Assembly: GCA_024275095.1 (NCBI GenBank)
Contig: JAJRZV010000011.1
Location: 1-18,590, forward strand
Source: a bacterium
Lineage (GTDB): Bacteria > JAJRZV01
Reading direction: 5' to 3'
Length of the DNA stretch: 18,590 nt
Shown in pieces: positions 1 to 7,365 of this stretch. Position numbers and translations under genes: made by a program. Within the stretch, counting starts at the first letter, position 1; the number at the start of each line of letters is the position of its first letter. The notes under the pieces are model-generated. The model was not told where the DNA came from and searched no databases. It saw only the letters and a program-made list of their open reading frames with translations.

Positions 1-840
1 ACACCTGAACAGGCCAAGACCTTTTTGGAACCCTTATCAAAACCTGATGCTTACAACGATTTTTTGGCCTGTGCCATTGAAGAGGAGTTCGACGTGGTGG
101 ACCCGTCACACATGTCTACCGTGGCTAAAAAGTCCGGTGACGAGTACATTCTTTCAGGTAAAAAGTACATGGTGGATTTTGCTGATACTGCTAAATATAT
201 ACTTATTTCTGCTCTCCAAGAAGGTGGCAGTGGCTGGGACGCGGTAAGGTTTTTTGTAGTGGACAACAGCGATGCCATAAAGAAGTCTGAAGAGGCTGAT
301 AAGTTAGGGCTCAGATGCGTGAAAACGTACCACATCGAATTTGAAAATTTGGAAGTCCCGGCAGAGAGACTGCTCAGCGGAGCTGATGATGTGGAAAAGG
401 CTTTTAAAGATGCGCTTACTCGATGGCGTCTTGTGCTTGCAGCACTATCGCTGGGGGCTTCTCGTGCTGCTGCTGAGTACGCGGCACGATATTCCAAAGA
501 GAGAACAGCATTCGGTCAGCCCATTTCTCAATTTCAGGCTATCGCTTTTATGATTGCTGACATGTGTACTCTTGTAGATTCTGCACGTTTGTTGATATGG
601 AAAGCGGCCAGAGATGTGGATATGGGTAAAGATGCTGCTGAAAGCTCAGCCCTGGCCTGTCTGCAGGTAATGGAGGCCGGTTTTTTTGCCACCAGTAACT
701 CTGTACAGATTTTGGGCGGTCACGGGTTTATTCAGGATCATCCTGTTGAAAAGTGGATGCGTGATGTAAGAACTATTTCAAACTACATGGGCCTGCCTCA
801 TGAGCTTGTTATGCAGGCAGGCCGTGAGATTATTGGATAA
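1..840 (+). CDS. Acyl-CoA dehydrogenase family protein, 5'-truncated, lacking a catalytic glutamate
   Basis: The frame is open from base 1, so the N-terminal domain of roughly 100 residues lies outside the window; the TTG at 25 is only an internal codon. The C-terminal domain is typical of the family: ERTAFGQPISQFQ (bases 502-540) and ILGGHGF with EKWMRD near the end contribute to FAD binding in acyl-CoA dehydrogenases. Two things are odd. The family ALTEPxAGSD flavin motif is replaced by AIEEEFDVVDPSHMST. Both places where the family carries its catalytic glutamate are changed: the MCAD-type position is Met (787-789, NYMG instead of YEGT) and the LCAD/isovaleryl-type position is Trp (424-426, RWRL instead of QERL). 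It ends 18 bases before an intact dehydrogenase and is probably co-transcribed with it. I infer a non-catalytic partner subunit or an enzyme with altered chemistry. Confidence 0.9.
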   Translation, partial: TPEQAKTFLEPLSKPDAYNDFLACAIEEEFDVVDPSHMSTVAKKSGDEYILSGKKYMVDFADTAKYILISALQEGGSGWDAVRFFVVDNSDAIKKSEEADKLGLRCVKTYHIEFENLEVPAERLLSGADDVEKAFKDALTRWRLVLAALSLGASRAAAEYAARYSKERTAFGQPISQFQAIAFMIADMCTLVDSARLLIWKAARDVDMGKDAAESSALACLQVMEAGFFATSNSVQILGGHGFIQDHPVEKWMRDVRTISNYMGLPHELVMQAGREIIG

Positions 841-858
841 GTAAAGGAGGTAGGGGCC

Positions 859-2064
859 ATGATAGATTTTGAACTTACTGATGCGCAAAAAAATGTAAAG
901 GCATTGCTTCACTGGTTCGCAAAGGAGAAGTTGCGTCCTCTTGCTCTGGAGTACGATCGTCACGGTCCTGTCCCCGTAGACGCTCCTATTTTCCAGGAAC
1001 TGAAATCTATGGGTCTGGGGATGGGGTCGACGCCGAGGGATAGGGGCGGTGAACCGGAACTTGGTGAAGAGCAAGATCGCCAGGGTGCAAGGCAATTTGC
1101 GCGTATAGGTATACTCGGTGCTGAAGAAGTTGCTTACGGAGATGCTGGTATTATGCTTACTTTTCCAGGTCCCGGTCTTGCTGACCCACCTGTAAGAACC
1201 ATGGGCACAGAAGAGCAAAAAGAGATGTTTTATTCCGCCTTTAAAGGCGATAAGCCTGCGTGGGGCGCGTTTGCCCTCACAGAACCCGGCGCTGGCTCAG
1301 ATGTGGCCGGTATCTCCTCTACCGCTGTAAAAGATGGAGATCACTATATTATCAACGGCACGAAGATTTTTATCACTAACGGTGCCCGTGCGGAGTGGGT
1401 TGTATGGTTTGCAACAGTGGATAAGAAATTAGGTAGAGAAGGCCACAGGGCTTTTCTTATAAGGAAAGGCACGCCGGGTTTCAGAGCAGGAAAAATCGAA
1501 AAAAAGATGGGATTAAGGGCCTCTGAAACGGCGGAGCTTATATGTGAAGATTGTCGGGTACCTGTGTCACAGCTTCTCGGAGGAGAAGAACACTATAAAA
1601 GCAAAGCCGGCTTCAAAGGGGCCATGGGCACTTTTGACATGACGAGACCCATGGTGGCTGCGATGGCCCTGGGAATAGCACGGGCTGCTTATGAAAAACC
1701 AGTGGAGTTTGTAAAAGAAGCTTATTCTACCAAGCGCCCGCTCAATGAATACCAGATGATCATGGAGCGACTGGTGACCATTAAGCGTCGTATTGAAGCA
1801 GGAAGATATTTGGCCTGGCGAGCAGCATGGATGATTGATACAGGAAAACCCAACTCCAAGGAAGCGTCCATGTCCAAAGCCTACTGTGCTCAGGTGGCTG
1901 TAGAGGCGTGTAACACCTGCGTGGAAATTATGGGAAGTAAAGGTATTGAACGGGATAACCTTGTGGAGAAATGGTTCAGGGATATTAAGGTTTTTGATAT
2001 TTTTGAGGGCACAGGACAGGTACAGAGGCTGGTGATATCCAGGAGGATTCTCCAGCACATCTGA
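859..2064 (+). CDS. Acyl-CoA dehydrogenase, catalytically complete
   Basis: This is a 401-residue, full-length acyl-CoA dehydrogenase: FAD-dependent alpha,beta-desaturation of an acyl-CoA, cytoplasmic, with electrons passed to ETF. The start is the ATG at 859 behind a strong AAGGAGGT. Visible motifs are ALTEPGAGSD (residues 139-148, flavin and substrate contacts), ITNG (172-175), and FEGTGQVQRL near the C-terminus, whose Glu383 matches the MCAD/SCAD-type catalytic base. The segment at about residues 56-80 is charged and glycine-rich (RDRGGEPELGEEQDRQG) and longer than I expect for the family. It follows the glutamate-less dehydrogenase directly, so the two may form a heteromeric enzyme, as described for paired FadE proteins in actinobacterial steroid degradation. 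The acyl substrate cannot be read from sequence. Confidence 0.95.
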   Translation: MIDFELTDAQKNVKALLHWFAKEKLRPLALEYDRHGPVPVDAPIFQELKSMGLGMGSTPRDRGGEPELGEEQDRQGARQFARIGILGAEEVAYGDAGIMLTFPGPGLADPPVRTMGTEEQKEMFYSAFKGDKPAWGAFALTEPGAGSDVAGISSTAVKDGDHYIINGTKIFITNGARAEWVVWFATVDKKLGREGHRAFLIRKGTPGFRAGKIEKKMGLRASETAELICEDCRVPVSQLLGGEEHYKSKAGFKGAMGTFDMTRPMVAAMALGIARAAYEKPVEFVKEAYSTKRPLNEYQMIMERLVTIKRRIEAGRYLAWRAAWMIDTGKPNSKEASMSKAYCAQVAVEACNTCVEIMGSKGIERDNLVEKWFRDIKVFDIFEGTGQVQRLVISRRILQHI

Positions 2065-2097
2065 ATTTTTTCTGTTTTTTTACGAATTGAGAACTTT

Positions 2098-2129
2098 AAA
2101 AGCCGGGGAAATTCTTCCCCGGCTTTTTT
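2098..2129. terminator. Bidirectional intrinsic terminator
   Basis: AGCCGGGGAA (2101-2110) pairs perfectly with TTCCCCGGCT (2115-2124) around an ATTC loop. It is flanked by A's on the left and a T run on the right, so the hairpin works on both strands. It lies between the convergent dehydrogenase gene and the minus-strand membrane protein gene and should end both transcripts. Confidence 0.93.
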
Positions 2130-2167
2130 ATAACATTCGGTGCCATGTGGTTACTGGGAGGGATGGG

Positions 2168-2758
2168 TTAACTTTTTGTCCTGAATGCGACGCCGGTTTT
2201 CATGTTGGTGTAAAGAATATAAATTAGGGGAACAAAATAATATATCCCGATGATTCCCATGCTTGCCAGAAAGAAGACATTGGTGAAGATTGATGGAGCA
2301 GTTTGGGTAACGAATTGCTGATAACTGCCGAGATAGAGAAGTCGCTTGTAGGGTACGGTGAGGAAGAAGAGAAAGCCGAGAAATCCTACGGCAGCAGGGC
2401 CAAATGCAAGTGCACCACCATCCATGCGGATGAGCCATGCTGTAAGAATGTACCCGACGAGTAAAGCAGGAAGATATCCTGTGACACAGAGAAAAGTGAC
2501 GAGCAAAGAGTATCGGGAAGGGTCTATGAAATACATCCACGACCACCCGGTGAACGTAAACGCCAGGAAATATCCTATGGGCAGGAATACCAGCAATCCG
2601 AACAAAAAGGCCTGTTTGAACGACCGTGTGGCAAAAATACTTTCCGCCTGTCTGATTTCATCCCACGCAGCCAGTGCAATAACTGAGCCGGTGAGCAGGT
2701 TTATGAAATAGTCCATCGGTATTGTTTTAATCACCCCCTTAAATTCAAAGATGTGCAT
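2168..2758 (-). CDS. Unrecognised multi-pass membrane protein
   Basis: I do not recognise this 196-residue protein. About five hydrophobic segments are visible: near residues 16-34 (FINLLTGSVIALAAW), 50-75, 84-110, 118-136 and 157-186. The last ends in IYYFVPLIYILY followed by a short basic tail, so it is an integral inner-membrane protein. No catalytic motif or cysteine pattern stands out. The start is uncertain. The ATG at 2758 has only a weak AAGAGAGA upstream. The ATG at 2716 would begin MDYFINLL and lies 17 bases behind AAGGGGGTGAT, which resembles an anti-Shine-Dalgarno match but is too distant to be ideal. It is divergent from the nucleotidyltransferase gene; the two candidate ATGs are about 55 bases apart, so control regions must overlap. 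Confidence 0.75.
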   Translation of the reverse strand: MHIFEFKGVIKTIPMDYFINLLTGSVIALAAWDEIRQAESIFATRSFKQAFLFGLLVFLPIGYFLAFTFTGWSWMYFIDPSRYSLLVTFLCVTGYLPALLVGYILTAWLIRMDGGALAFGPAAVGFLGFLFFLTVPYKRLLYLGSYQQFVTQTAPSIFTNVFFLASMGIIGIYYFVPLIYILYTNMKTGVAFRTKS

Positions 2759-2794
2759 ATATTCTCTCTTTTCAGGAAGGATAATGCAAGAATT

Positions 2795-2803
2795 TGGTAC
2801 AAT
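2795..2803 (+). promoter_or_regulatory. Candidate extended -10 promoter for the nucleotidyltransferase pair
   Basis: TTGGTACAAT ends here: a TG-N extension followed by TACAAT (2798-2803), with no recognisable -35 at normal spacing. Transcription would begin near 2810, only a few bases before the ATG at 2813, so the message would be leaderless or nearly so. Inferred from sequence only. Confidence 0.4.
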
Positions 2804-2812
2804 GGTGACGCT

Positions 2813-3364
2813 ATGACGCTAAAAGACCTGAGAAAGATAGAGGACCCTGTAAAAAAGCGGGCGCTTTTTGTGGCACTACTTGCCCAAGAGGTGGCCCAAA
2901 GGGGCGGTCGGTCTCCAATAGTGGTGGGTGGAGAAGCATTGGAAATTTACACGCAGGGAGGATATACCACTGGTGATATTGATATTAAAGGGCCTGCATC
3001 TATCATCAATGAGGTGCTTTTGGAATGGGGGTTTTCAAAAAAAGGAAGGGTGTGGTTTCACGAAGAGCTGGATGTTTATGTGGGCTGGTTGGGCGAAGCA
3101 CTGGATGAAGGTTCCGAGGCAGAAAAGAGGGTGACCACAGTTGTTGTTGGGGATGGCCTGGAGGTGAAGGTGATTTCTGTTGAAGATTTAATCATAGATC
3201 GATTGAGCGCCGTGAAATGGTGGAAAGATGAGGACGGAATTATGTGGGCGAAGGTGCTTGTGGAAGTGAAAAAAGCGGCTGAAGGACACGTTGATAGGGA
3301 TTATTTGCTTGAGCGAGCGGCAAGTGCTGGAGTAAGGGATTTGCTCGAGGAGGTACTCAGGTGA
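2813..3364 (+). CDS. Minimal nucleotidyltransferase-fold protein (AbiEii/DUF6036-like)
   Basis: The 183-residue product has the hallmark of the DNA polymerase beta-like nucleotidyltransferase fold: VVGGEALEIY (residues 37-46), then TTGDIDIKG (52-60), whose Asp55 and Asp57 would be the metal ligands. A later strand, VKVISVEDLIIDRL (118-131), is typical of AbiEii/DUF6036-type proteins by my recollection of those families. Some relatives are toxins of toxin-antitoxin or phage-defence modules that act on tRNA; others are uncharacterised. A longer frame opens with GTG at 2753. I prefer the ATG at 2813 because the start fits the predicted promoter and GGTGA lies just upstream. The stop overlaps the next gene's GTG, implying translational coupling. 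The fold is fairly secure; the role is not known. Confidence 0.72.
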   Translation: MTLKDLRKIEDPVKKRALFVALLAQEVAQRGGRSPIVVGGEALEIYTQGGYTTGDIDIKGPASIINEVLLEWGFSKKGRVWFHEELDVYVGWLGEALDEGSEAEKRVTTVVVGDGLEVKVISVEDLIIDRLSAVKWWKDEDGIMWAKVLVEVKKAAEGHVDRDYLLERAASAGVRDLLEEVLR

Positions 3365-3576
3365 AGGAGATTGAATATGAGGAATTAAAAAAAATTGCCC
3401 GGAATGTAAAAACGGCAATGATTGCACAGGGACAGTGGCCTTTTAAAAAAGTCAGGCGCAAACCCCGAGATGGCATGAAGCGTGCCATTCTCCTCCAGCG
3501 GGCATTAGCCAGAGTTCAGCGCTACAAACCACAAAAGAAAGGGGATAAACTCATTTTACCGTTTTTTAACGATTAA
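3361..3576 (+). CDS. Small basic protein coupled to the nucleotidyltransferase gene
   Basis: I do not recognise this 71-residue protein. The GTG start shares the sequence GTGA with the stop of the preceding gene, and GAGGAGG lies 7-8 bases upstream inside that gene, so this is a deliberate translation start. The N-terminal third is mixed-charge and probably helical (EIEYEELKKIARNVKTAM). The rest is strongly basic (FKKVRRKPRDGMKRA, then LQRALARVQRYKPQKK), suggesting nucleic-acid binding or contact with an acidic partner, and it ends in ILPFFND. The tight coupling suggests it acts with the nucleotidyltransferase, possibly as the other half of a toxin-antitoxin-like pair, but nothing in it matches an antitoxin family I know. 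It converges on the next gene with a 23-base gap. Confidence 0.7.
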   Translation: MKEIEYEELKKIARNVKTAMIAQGQWPFKKVRRKPRDGMKRAILLQRALARVQRYKPQKKGDKLILPFFND

Positions 3577-3599
3577 TCCGACTTTGAGTCAACCTTTGT

Positions 3600-4745
3600 T
3601 CAGAGTCCCATCTGCTTCGCAATAATGTATTTCATGATTTCTGTAGTACCCGCAAATATTGTCTGGACGCGAGTGTCGAGGTATGCTTTGGCCACCGGGT
3701 ATTCGAGCATGTAACCATAACCACCGTGAAACTGGAGACACTGGTCCACAGTGCGCTTGAGCATTTCTGTTACCCACCACTTGGCCATGGATGTTTCTTT
3801 AACGACGTTTTTACCTGCCATGTGTTCTTGAATGAGCCGATCCACAAATGTGCGTCCTATTTCGATTTCCGTTGCCATTTCCACAAGTTTGAACTGGATG
3901 TACTGGAACTTGCTGATGGGACGCCCGAAAGCCGTTCGTTCCTGGGTGTATTTAATCGTTTCTTCGAGGATAAGTTCTGCAGCTCTCTGTGCTCCTACTG
4001 CAACAACCAGCCGTTCCTGCTGCAACTTTTGCATGAGGTAATAAAATCCCATTCCTTCCTGGCCCAAGAGATTTTCTACGGGTACACGGCAGTCTTCAAA
4101 GAACAACTCGGCTGTGTCCTGGGCTTTCATCCCGATTTTTTCCAGTTTCTTGCCTTTTACAAATCCTGGTGTGCCGTCTTCGACAACAATAAGACTTACG
4201 CCTGTGTAAGGGGGGTCAGCTTTTGGGTTGGTTTTTGCGGCGACGATGACCAGGTCGCATATGAGACCGTTGGAGATAAAGGTTTTGCTTCCGTTAATGA
4301 TGTAATGATCACCATCGCGGATTGCTGTTGTTTTAATAGCCTGGAGGTCAGAACCCGCGTGGGGTTCTGTCATGGCAATAGCGGTAATAATATCACCCGA
4401 GGCGCAACCAGGCAGCCAGCGTTGTTTTTGCTCTTCTGTTCCGAAACTGTGAATGTAGGGTACCACGATGTCATTGTGAAGGCTCAGTGCAAATCCCGAT
4501 GCGTGCGCACGAGCCATTTCTTCAATCATTACCACAGAGTACAGAAAGTCCGCTCCGGACCCTCCATACTTTTCCTCGAGCCATGGACATAGAAATCCCT
4601 GTTCACCTGCTTTTTTCCACACCTCCTTGGGCACTTTTCCTTCTTTTTCCCACTGGTCGTGATACGGGATGACCTCTTTTTCGAGGAAACGACGGAAGGC
4701 GTTTCTGAAAATTTCATGTTCTTCACGAAACAGGGTACGCTCCAT
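3600..4745 (-). CDS. Acyl-CoA dehydrogenase, long-chain/isovaleryl type
   Basis: This 381-residue, full-length enzyme begins at an ATG behind AGGAGGT. Motifs are AMTEPHAGSDL (124-134), FISNG (156-160), ERTAFGRPISKFQ (269-281) and LQFHGGYGYMLEYP (337-350). The MCAD-type glutamate position is Ala365 in IFAGTTEI, while QQERL (242-246) supplies Glu244 at the position used as catalytic base by long-chain and isovaleryl-CoA dehydrogenases. It is therefore catalytically complete but of a different subclass from the enzyme at 859-2064. It should oxidise long or branched acyl-CoAs and pass electrons to ETF. It is transcribed alone from its own promoter, divergently from sdhCDAB; co-regulation with respiration is plausible. 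The exact substrate is unknown. Confidence 0.95.
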   Translation of the reverse strand: MERTLFREEHEIFRNAFRRFLEKEVIPYHDQWEKEGKVPKEVWKKAGEQGFLCPWLEEKYGGSGADFLYSVVMIEEMARAHASGFALSLHNDIVVPYIHSFGTEEQKQRWLPGCASGDIITAIAMTEPHAGSDLQAIKTTAIRDGDHYIINGSKTFISNGLICDLVIVAAKTNPKADPPYTGVSLIVVEDGTPGFVKGKKLEKIGMKAQDTAELFFEDCRVPVENLLGQEGMGFYYLMQKLQQERLVVAVGAQRAAELILEETIKYTQERTAFGRPISKFQYIQFKLVEMATEIEIGRTFVDRLIQEHMAGKNVVKETSMAKWWVTEMLKRTVDQCLQFHGGYGYMLEYPVAKAYLDTRVQTIFAGTTEIMKYIIAKQMGL

Positions 4746-4774
4746 GGCATGACCTCCTGAGTAATAATTTTTTA

Positions 4775-4803
4775 AGAATAAGAATTTTGAACCCCTCTGG
4801 CAA
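4775..4803 (-). promoter_or_regulatory. Sigma-70-like promoter for the acyl-CoA dehydrogenase gene
   Basis: On the minus strand, TTGCCA (4798-4803), a 17-base spacer and TATTCT (4775-4780) form a good -35/-10 pair. The start point would fall near 4768, giving a short leader that carries the AGGAGGT site before the ATG at 4745. Confidence 0.6.
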
Positions 4804-4846
4804 ACAATTTTTGCATCGCGTCAACGATTTTCCCCTATGATTTTCC

Positions 4847-4874
4847 TTGACTGAGAGGCATGTGGGTTTATACT
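4847..4874 (+). promoter_or_regulatory. Sigma-70-like promoter for sdhCDAB
   Basis: TTGACT (4847-4852) and TATACT (4869-4874) are separated by 16 bases. Transcription would begin near 4881, leaving a leader of about 33 bases with GGAGGAGGG before the sdhC ATG at 4914. The -35 lies 44 bases from the -35 of the divergent promoter, so one regulator bound between could affect both. Confidence 0.7.
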
Positions 4875-4913
4875 AACCGCCGAGGTATCTGAGAACTGGT
4901 GGAGGAGGGTAAT

Positions 4914-5294
4914 ATGGTGGAATATTTGAAGAAAATTGTAAGTGAGACGCTTAAATCCTGGGAATCTGGATTCATTGCTTTCCACCTTCAACGCATTACA
5001 GGGCTTCTTGTTCTCGTGTACCTTTTCCTGCACATTGGTGTGTTGAGGGCGATTGTGGGCGGCGAAGCGGTTTACCAGCAGCGTATTGGTCTCATCACTT
5101 CGCCGGTTTTCAAGTTTTTTGAATGGCTTTTGCTTTTTACCGTACTTTTTCACACACTTAACGGCGTACGCATCCTTCTGGTTGATTTTTTCGGCATGGT
5201 GCGTTTACAAAAACCCCTTTTCTGGATTGTCGCAGCTCTCACAGCTTTAGTCCTTGTGGTCAGTATTCCCGAATTTTTCACATTTCTGTATTGA
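4914..5294 (+). CDS. sdhC: Succinate dehydrogenase cytochrome b subunit C
   Basis: This 126-residue membrane anchor has three hydrophobic helices (about 20-43, 65-92 and 101-125). HLQRITG (24-30) is the conserved Arg region at the quinone end, followed by His40 in helix 1. LFHTLNGVRILLVDF (78-92) carries His80, which matches the haem b ligand of the family. A GTG at 4899 opens the frame earlier, but it lies inside the ribosome-binding sequence GGAGGAGGG, so the ATG at 4914 is the real start. The gene is first in a compact sdhCDAB operon and anchors the SdhAB catalytic dimer to the membrane, passing electrons to quinone. It aligns well with the next gene product. Confidence 0.9.
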   Translation: MVEYLKKIVSETLKSWESGFIAFHLQRITGLLVLVYLFLHIGVLRAIVGGEAVYQQRIGLITSPVFKFFEWLLLFTVLFHTLNGVRILLVDFFGMVRLQKPLFWIVAALTALVLVVSIPEFFTFLY

Positions 5295-5304
5295 GGAGGA
5301 CACC

Positions 5305-5646
5305 ATGAATGGTATTAAACAGGGAGGAATGACTGCGTGGTTACTTCAACGTATTACGGGGGGAATTTTAACCATCCTTCTCGTTATTCATTTTTATCTT
5401 ATGCATTACACAGGAGAAGAAGGAATTGCATATGCTGCCGTAAAAGCAAGGCTCGTGACTCCGGGCTTGAAGATTTTTTACGTTCTTTTTCTTATTACAG
5501 GTCTTTATCATGGTCTGAACGGGTTGAAGTCAGTGCTTATTGACTTCGACTTCTGGAAAGATAAACAGGCAGCGCTTAATTTTCTGTTTACTGTTGTGGG
5601 GCTTATAGCGCTGGCTTTTGGTATTCACACAGTGTATTCCATTTGA
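5305..5646 (+). CDS. sdhD: Succinate dehydrogenase membrane anchor subunit D
   Basis: This 113-residue membrane anchor has three helices (about 11-35, 54-80 and 90-111). The start is the ATG at 5305 behind GAGGAGG; an upstream open frame overlapping sdhC lacks a suitable start. LQRITGG (14-20), His29, and LYHGLNGLKSVLIDF (67-81) with His69 mirror SdhC with identical spacing (Arg-His 13, His-His 40, His-Asp 11). Calling it D rests on gene order; by sequence the two anchors are paralogues. It probably supplies the second haem ligand and part of the quinone site, as in the E. coli-type complex. Confidence 0.88.
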   Translation: MNGIKQGGMTAWLLQRITGGILTILLVIHFYLMHYTGEEGIAYAAVKARLVTPGLKIFYVLFLITGLYHGLNGLKSVLIDFDFWKDKQAALNFLFTVVGLIALAFGIHTVYSI

Positions 5647-5661
5647 AGAGGGGGGCTATCC

Positions 5662-7362
5662 ATGAAAAAGCATCAGGTTATTGTAATAGGGGCAGGCCTG
5701 GCCGGGATGAGAGCGGCTGTTCAAACAGCCGATAAATTTGACACAGCCATTATAAGTCTTGTTTATCCCGTGCGCTCTCACTCGGGTGCAGCTCAGGGAG
5801 GAATTAATGCGGCACTGGCGAATACGGAGGCCGGTAAAGATGACAGCCCTGAGCGTCACGCCTTTGACACTATGAAGGGCAGTGATTATCTCGCCGACCA
5901 GGATGCTGTACTCCGCATGACCACAGAAGCCATAGAATGCATATACGAACTGGAGCACTGGGGCTGTCCTTTCTCAAGGACCGAGGATGGGCGCATTAAC
6001 CAGAGACCTTTTGGAGGAGCAGGATTCCCGAGGACATGCTTTGCGGCTGACCTTACGGGTCACACGATCCTTCATACGCTGTATGAGAAGATCCTGGAAA
6101 AAGGTGTTACCCAGTACAACGAGTATTTTGTGCTTTCCCTGGTAAAAGATGGCGAAAGGCTCCGGGGCCTTGTCGCTTTAAATTTGAAAACGGGAGAAAT
6201 TGAGGCCTTTGCTGCTGATGCCGTGATTATGGCCACTGGTGGTTACGGCAGGATATTCGAACGTTCCACCAATGCCATCATCAACACCGGTTATGGTATG
6301 GCTGTTTCTTACTGGGCGGGGGTACCCCTCAAGGATATGGAATTTGTCCAGTTTCATCCTACCAGCCTGTACGGCAAGTGGATTCTCATCACAGAAGGAG
6401 CCAGAGGTGAAGGTGGGTACCTGATAAACAACAAAGGTGAACGATTTATGGAAAAATACGCTCCCAAAGCCATGGAGCTGGCTCCCCGGGATATTGTTGC
6501 ACGGTCCATTGAAACAGAAATTATGGAAGGGCGTGGTTTTGACCCTGGTTATGTACATCTTGACCTCAGACATCTGGGACGGGAGAAAATTCTCGAGAGA
6601 CTTCCGGGGATCAGGGATATTGCAATGACATTTGCAGGTATTGACCCAATTGAGGAACCATTGCCCATAAAACCGGCTCAGCATTATTCAATGGGCGGTA
6701 TTGATACAAACAAGGAATGTGAAACAGAGCTTAAAGGCTTCTTCGCGGCAGGTGAGTGTGCATGTGTGAGTGTACACGGGGCCAATCGTCTTGGCGGTAA
6801 TTCTCTTCTCGAGACCGTGGTGTTCGGTAAGATTGCGGGTAATGCAGTATTGAGGTATCTGGATGGACTGGAAAAGACGGGCGTGGTGGCTGAAGGAGAA
6901 ATTGAATCAGAGAAGAAGAGAATAGAGGAAAAGGTAAAGGCTCTTATGAGTCGTGATTCGGGCGTGGACCATATTCAGGTCAGGAACGAACTCAGGCAAG
7001 TAATGTCTGAAAAGGTGGGTATATTCAGGAACGGTACGGACCTGAAGGAGGCAGTTGGTGTGATTAATAACCTCAAGGATAAGGCACGTGACATTTACGT
7101 GAGAAACAAGAGTTCACGGTTTAACCTTGACCTCATGAGAGCACTTGAGGTTCAGGGCATGGTCGAGGTGGCGGAGGTTATTGCGAAAGGTGCGTTGAGG
7201 CGTACAGAATCGCGTGGTTCTCACTACCGTACCGATTTTCCAAAACGCGATGATGAAAACTGGCTGCATCACACCATCGCCAGATATACCGAGGATGGTC
7301 CTGCTTTTGACAAAAAAGATGTGGTCATAACTCAATGGCAACCCCAGGAAAGGAGGTACTGA
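5662..7362 (+). CDS. sdhA: Succinate dehydrogenase flavoprotein subunit
   Basis: This 566-residue subunit interconverts succinate and fumarate. GAGLAG (10-15) is the FAD-binding start, and His40 in RSHSGAAQGGI matches the histidine that carries covalent FAD. Active-site residues are present: His232 in FHPT, TEGARGEGG (244-252), Arg276 in APRD, His341 in HYSMGGI, and Arg376 in GANRLGGNSLLE. It ends three bases before sdhB and follows the two anchors, the sdhCDAB order. Together with the anchors this favours a quinone-reducing succinate dehydrogenase, although a fumarate reductase working in reverse under anaerobic conditions cannot be excluded from sequence. The length is close to that of E. 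coli SdhA. Confidence 0.97.
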   Translation: MKKHQVIVIGAGLAGMRAAVQTADKFDTAIISLVYPVRSHSGAAQGGINAALANTEAGKDDSPERHAFDTMKGSDYLADQDAVLRMTTEAIECIYELEHWGCPFSRTEDGRINQRPFGGAGFPRTCFAADLTGHTILHTLYEKILEKGVTQYNEYFVLSLVKDGERLRGLVALNLKTGEIEAFAADAVIMATGGYGRIFERSTNAIINTGYGMAVSYWAGVPLKDMEFVQFHPTSLYGKWILITEGARGEGGYLINNKGERFMEKYAPKAMELAPRDIVARSIETEIMEGRGFDPGYVHLDLRHLGREKILERLPGIRDIAMTFAGIDPIEEPLPIKPAQHYSMGGIDTNKECETELKGFFAAGECACVSVHGANRLGGNSLLETVVFGKIAGNAVLRYLDGLEKTGVVAEGEIESEKKRIEEKVKALMSRDSGVDHIQVRNELRQVMSEKVGIFRNGTDLKEAVGVINNLKDKARDIYVRNKSSRFNLDLMRALEVQGMVEVAEVIAKGALRRTESRGSHYRTDFPKRDDENWLHHTIARYTEDGPAFDKKDVVITQWQPQERRY

Positions 7363-7365
7363 GCC

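Noticed and set aside
3726-4592. Long open frame of 288 codons on the plus strand opposite the third acyl-CoA dehydrogenase.
   Set aside because: The minus strand encodes a complete, motif-perfect dehydrogenase. The antisense translation is cysteine- and phenylalanine-rich with no ribosome site or recognisable domain; it is a shadow of the real codons.
4899-4913. GTG at 4899 as the sdhC start.
   Set aside because: The codons that follow are the ribosome-binding sequence itself; the ATG at 4914 is correctly spaced from it.
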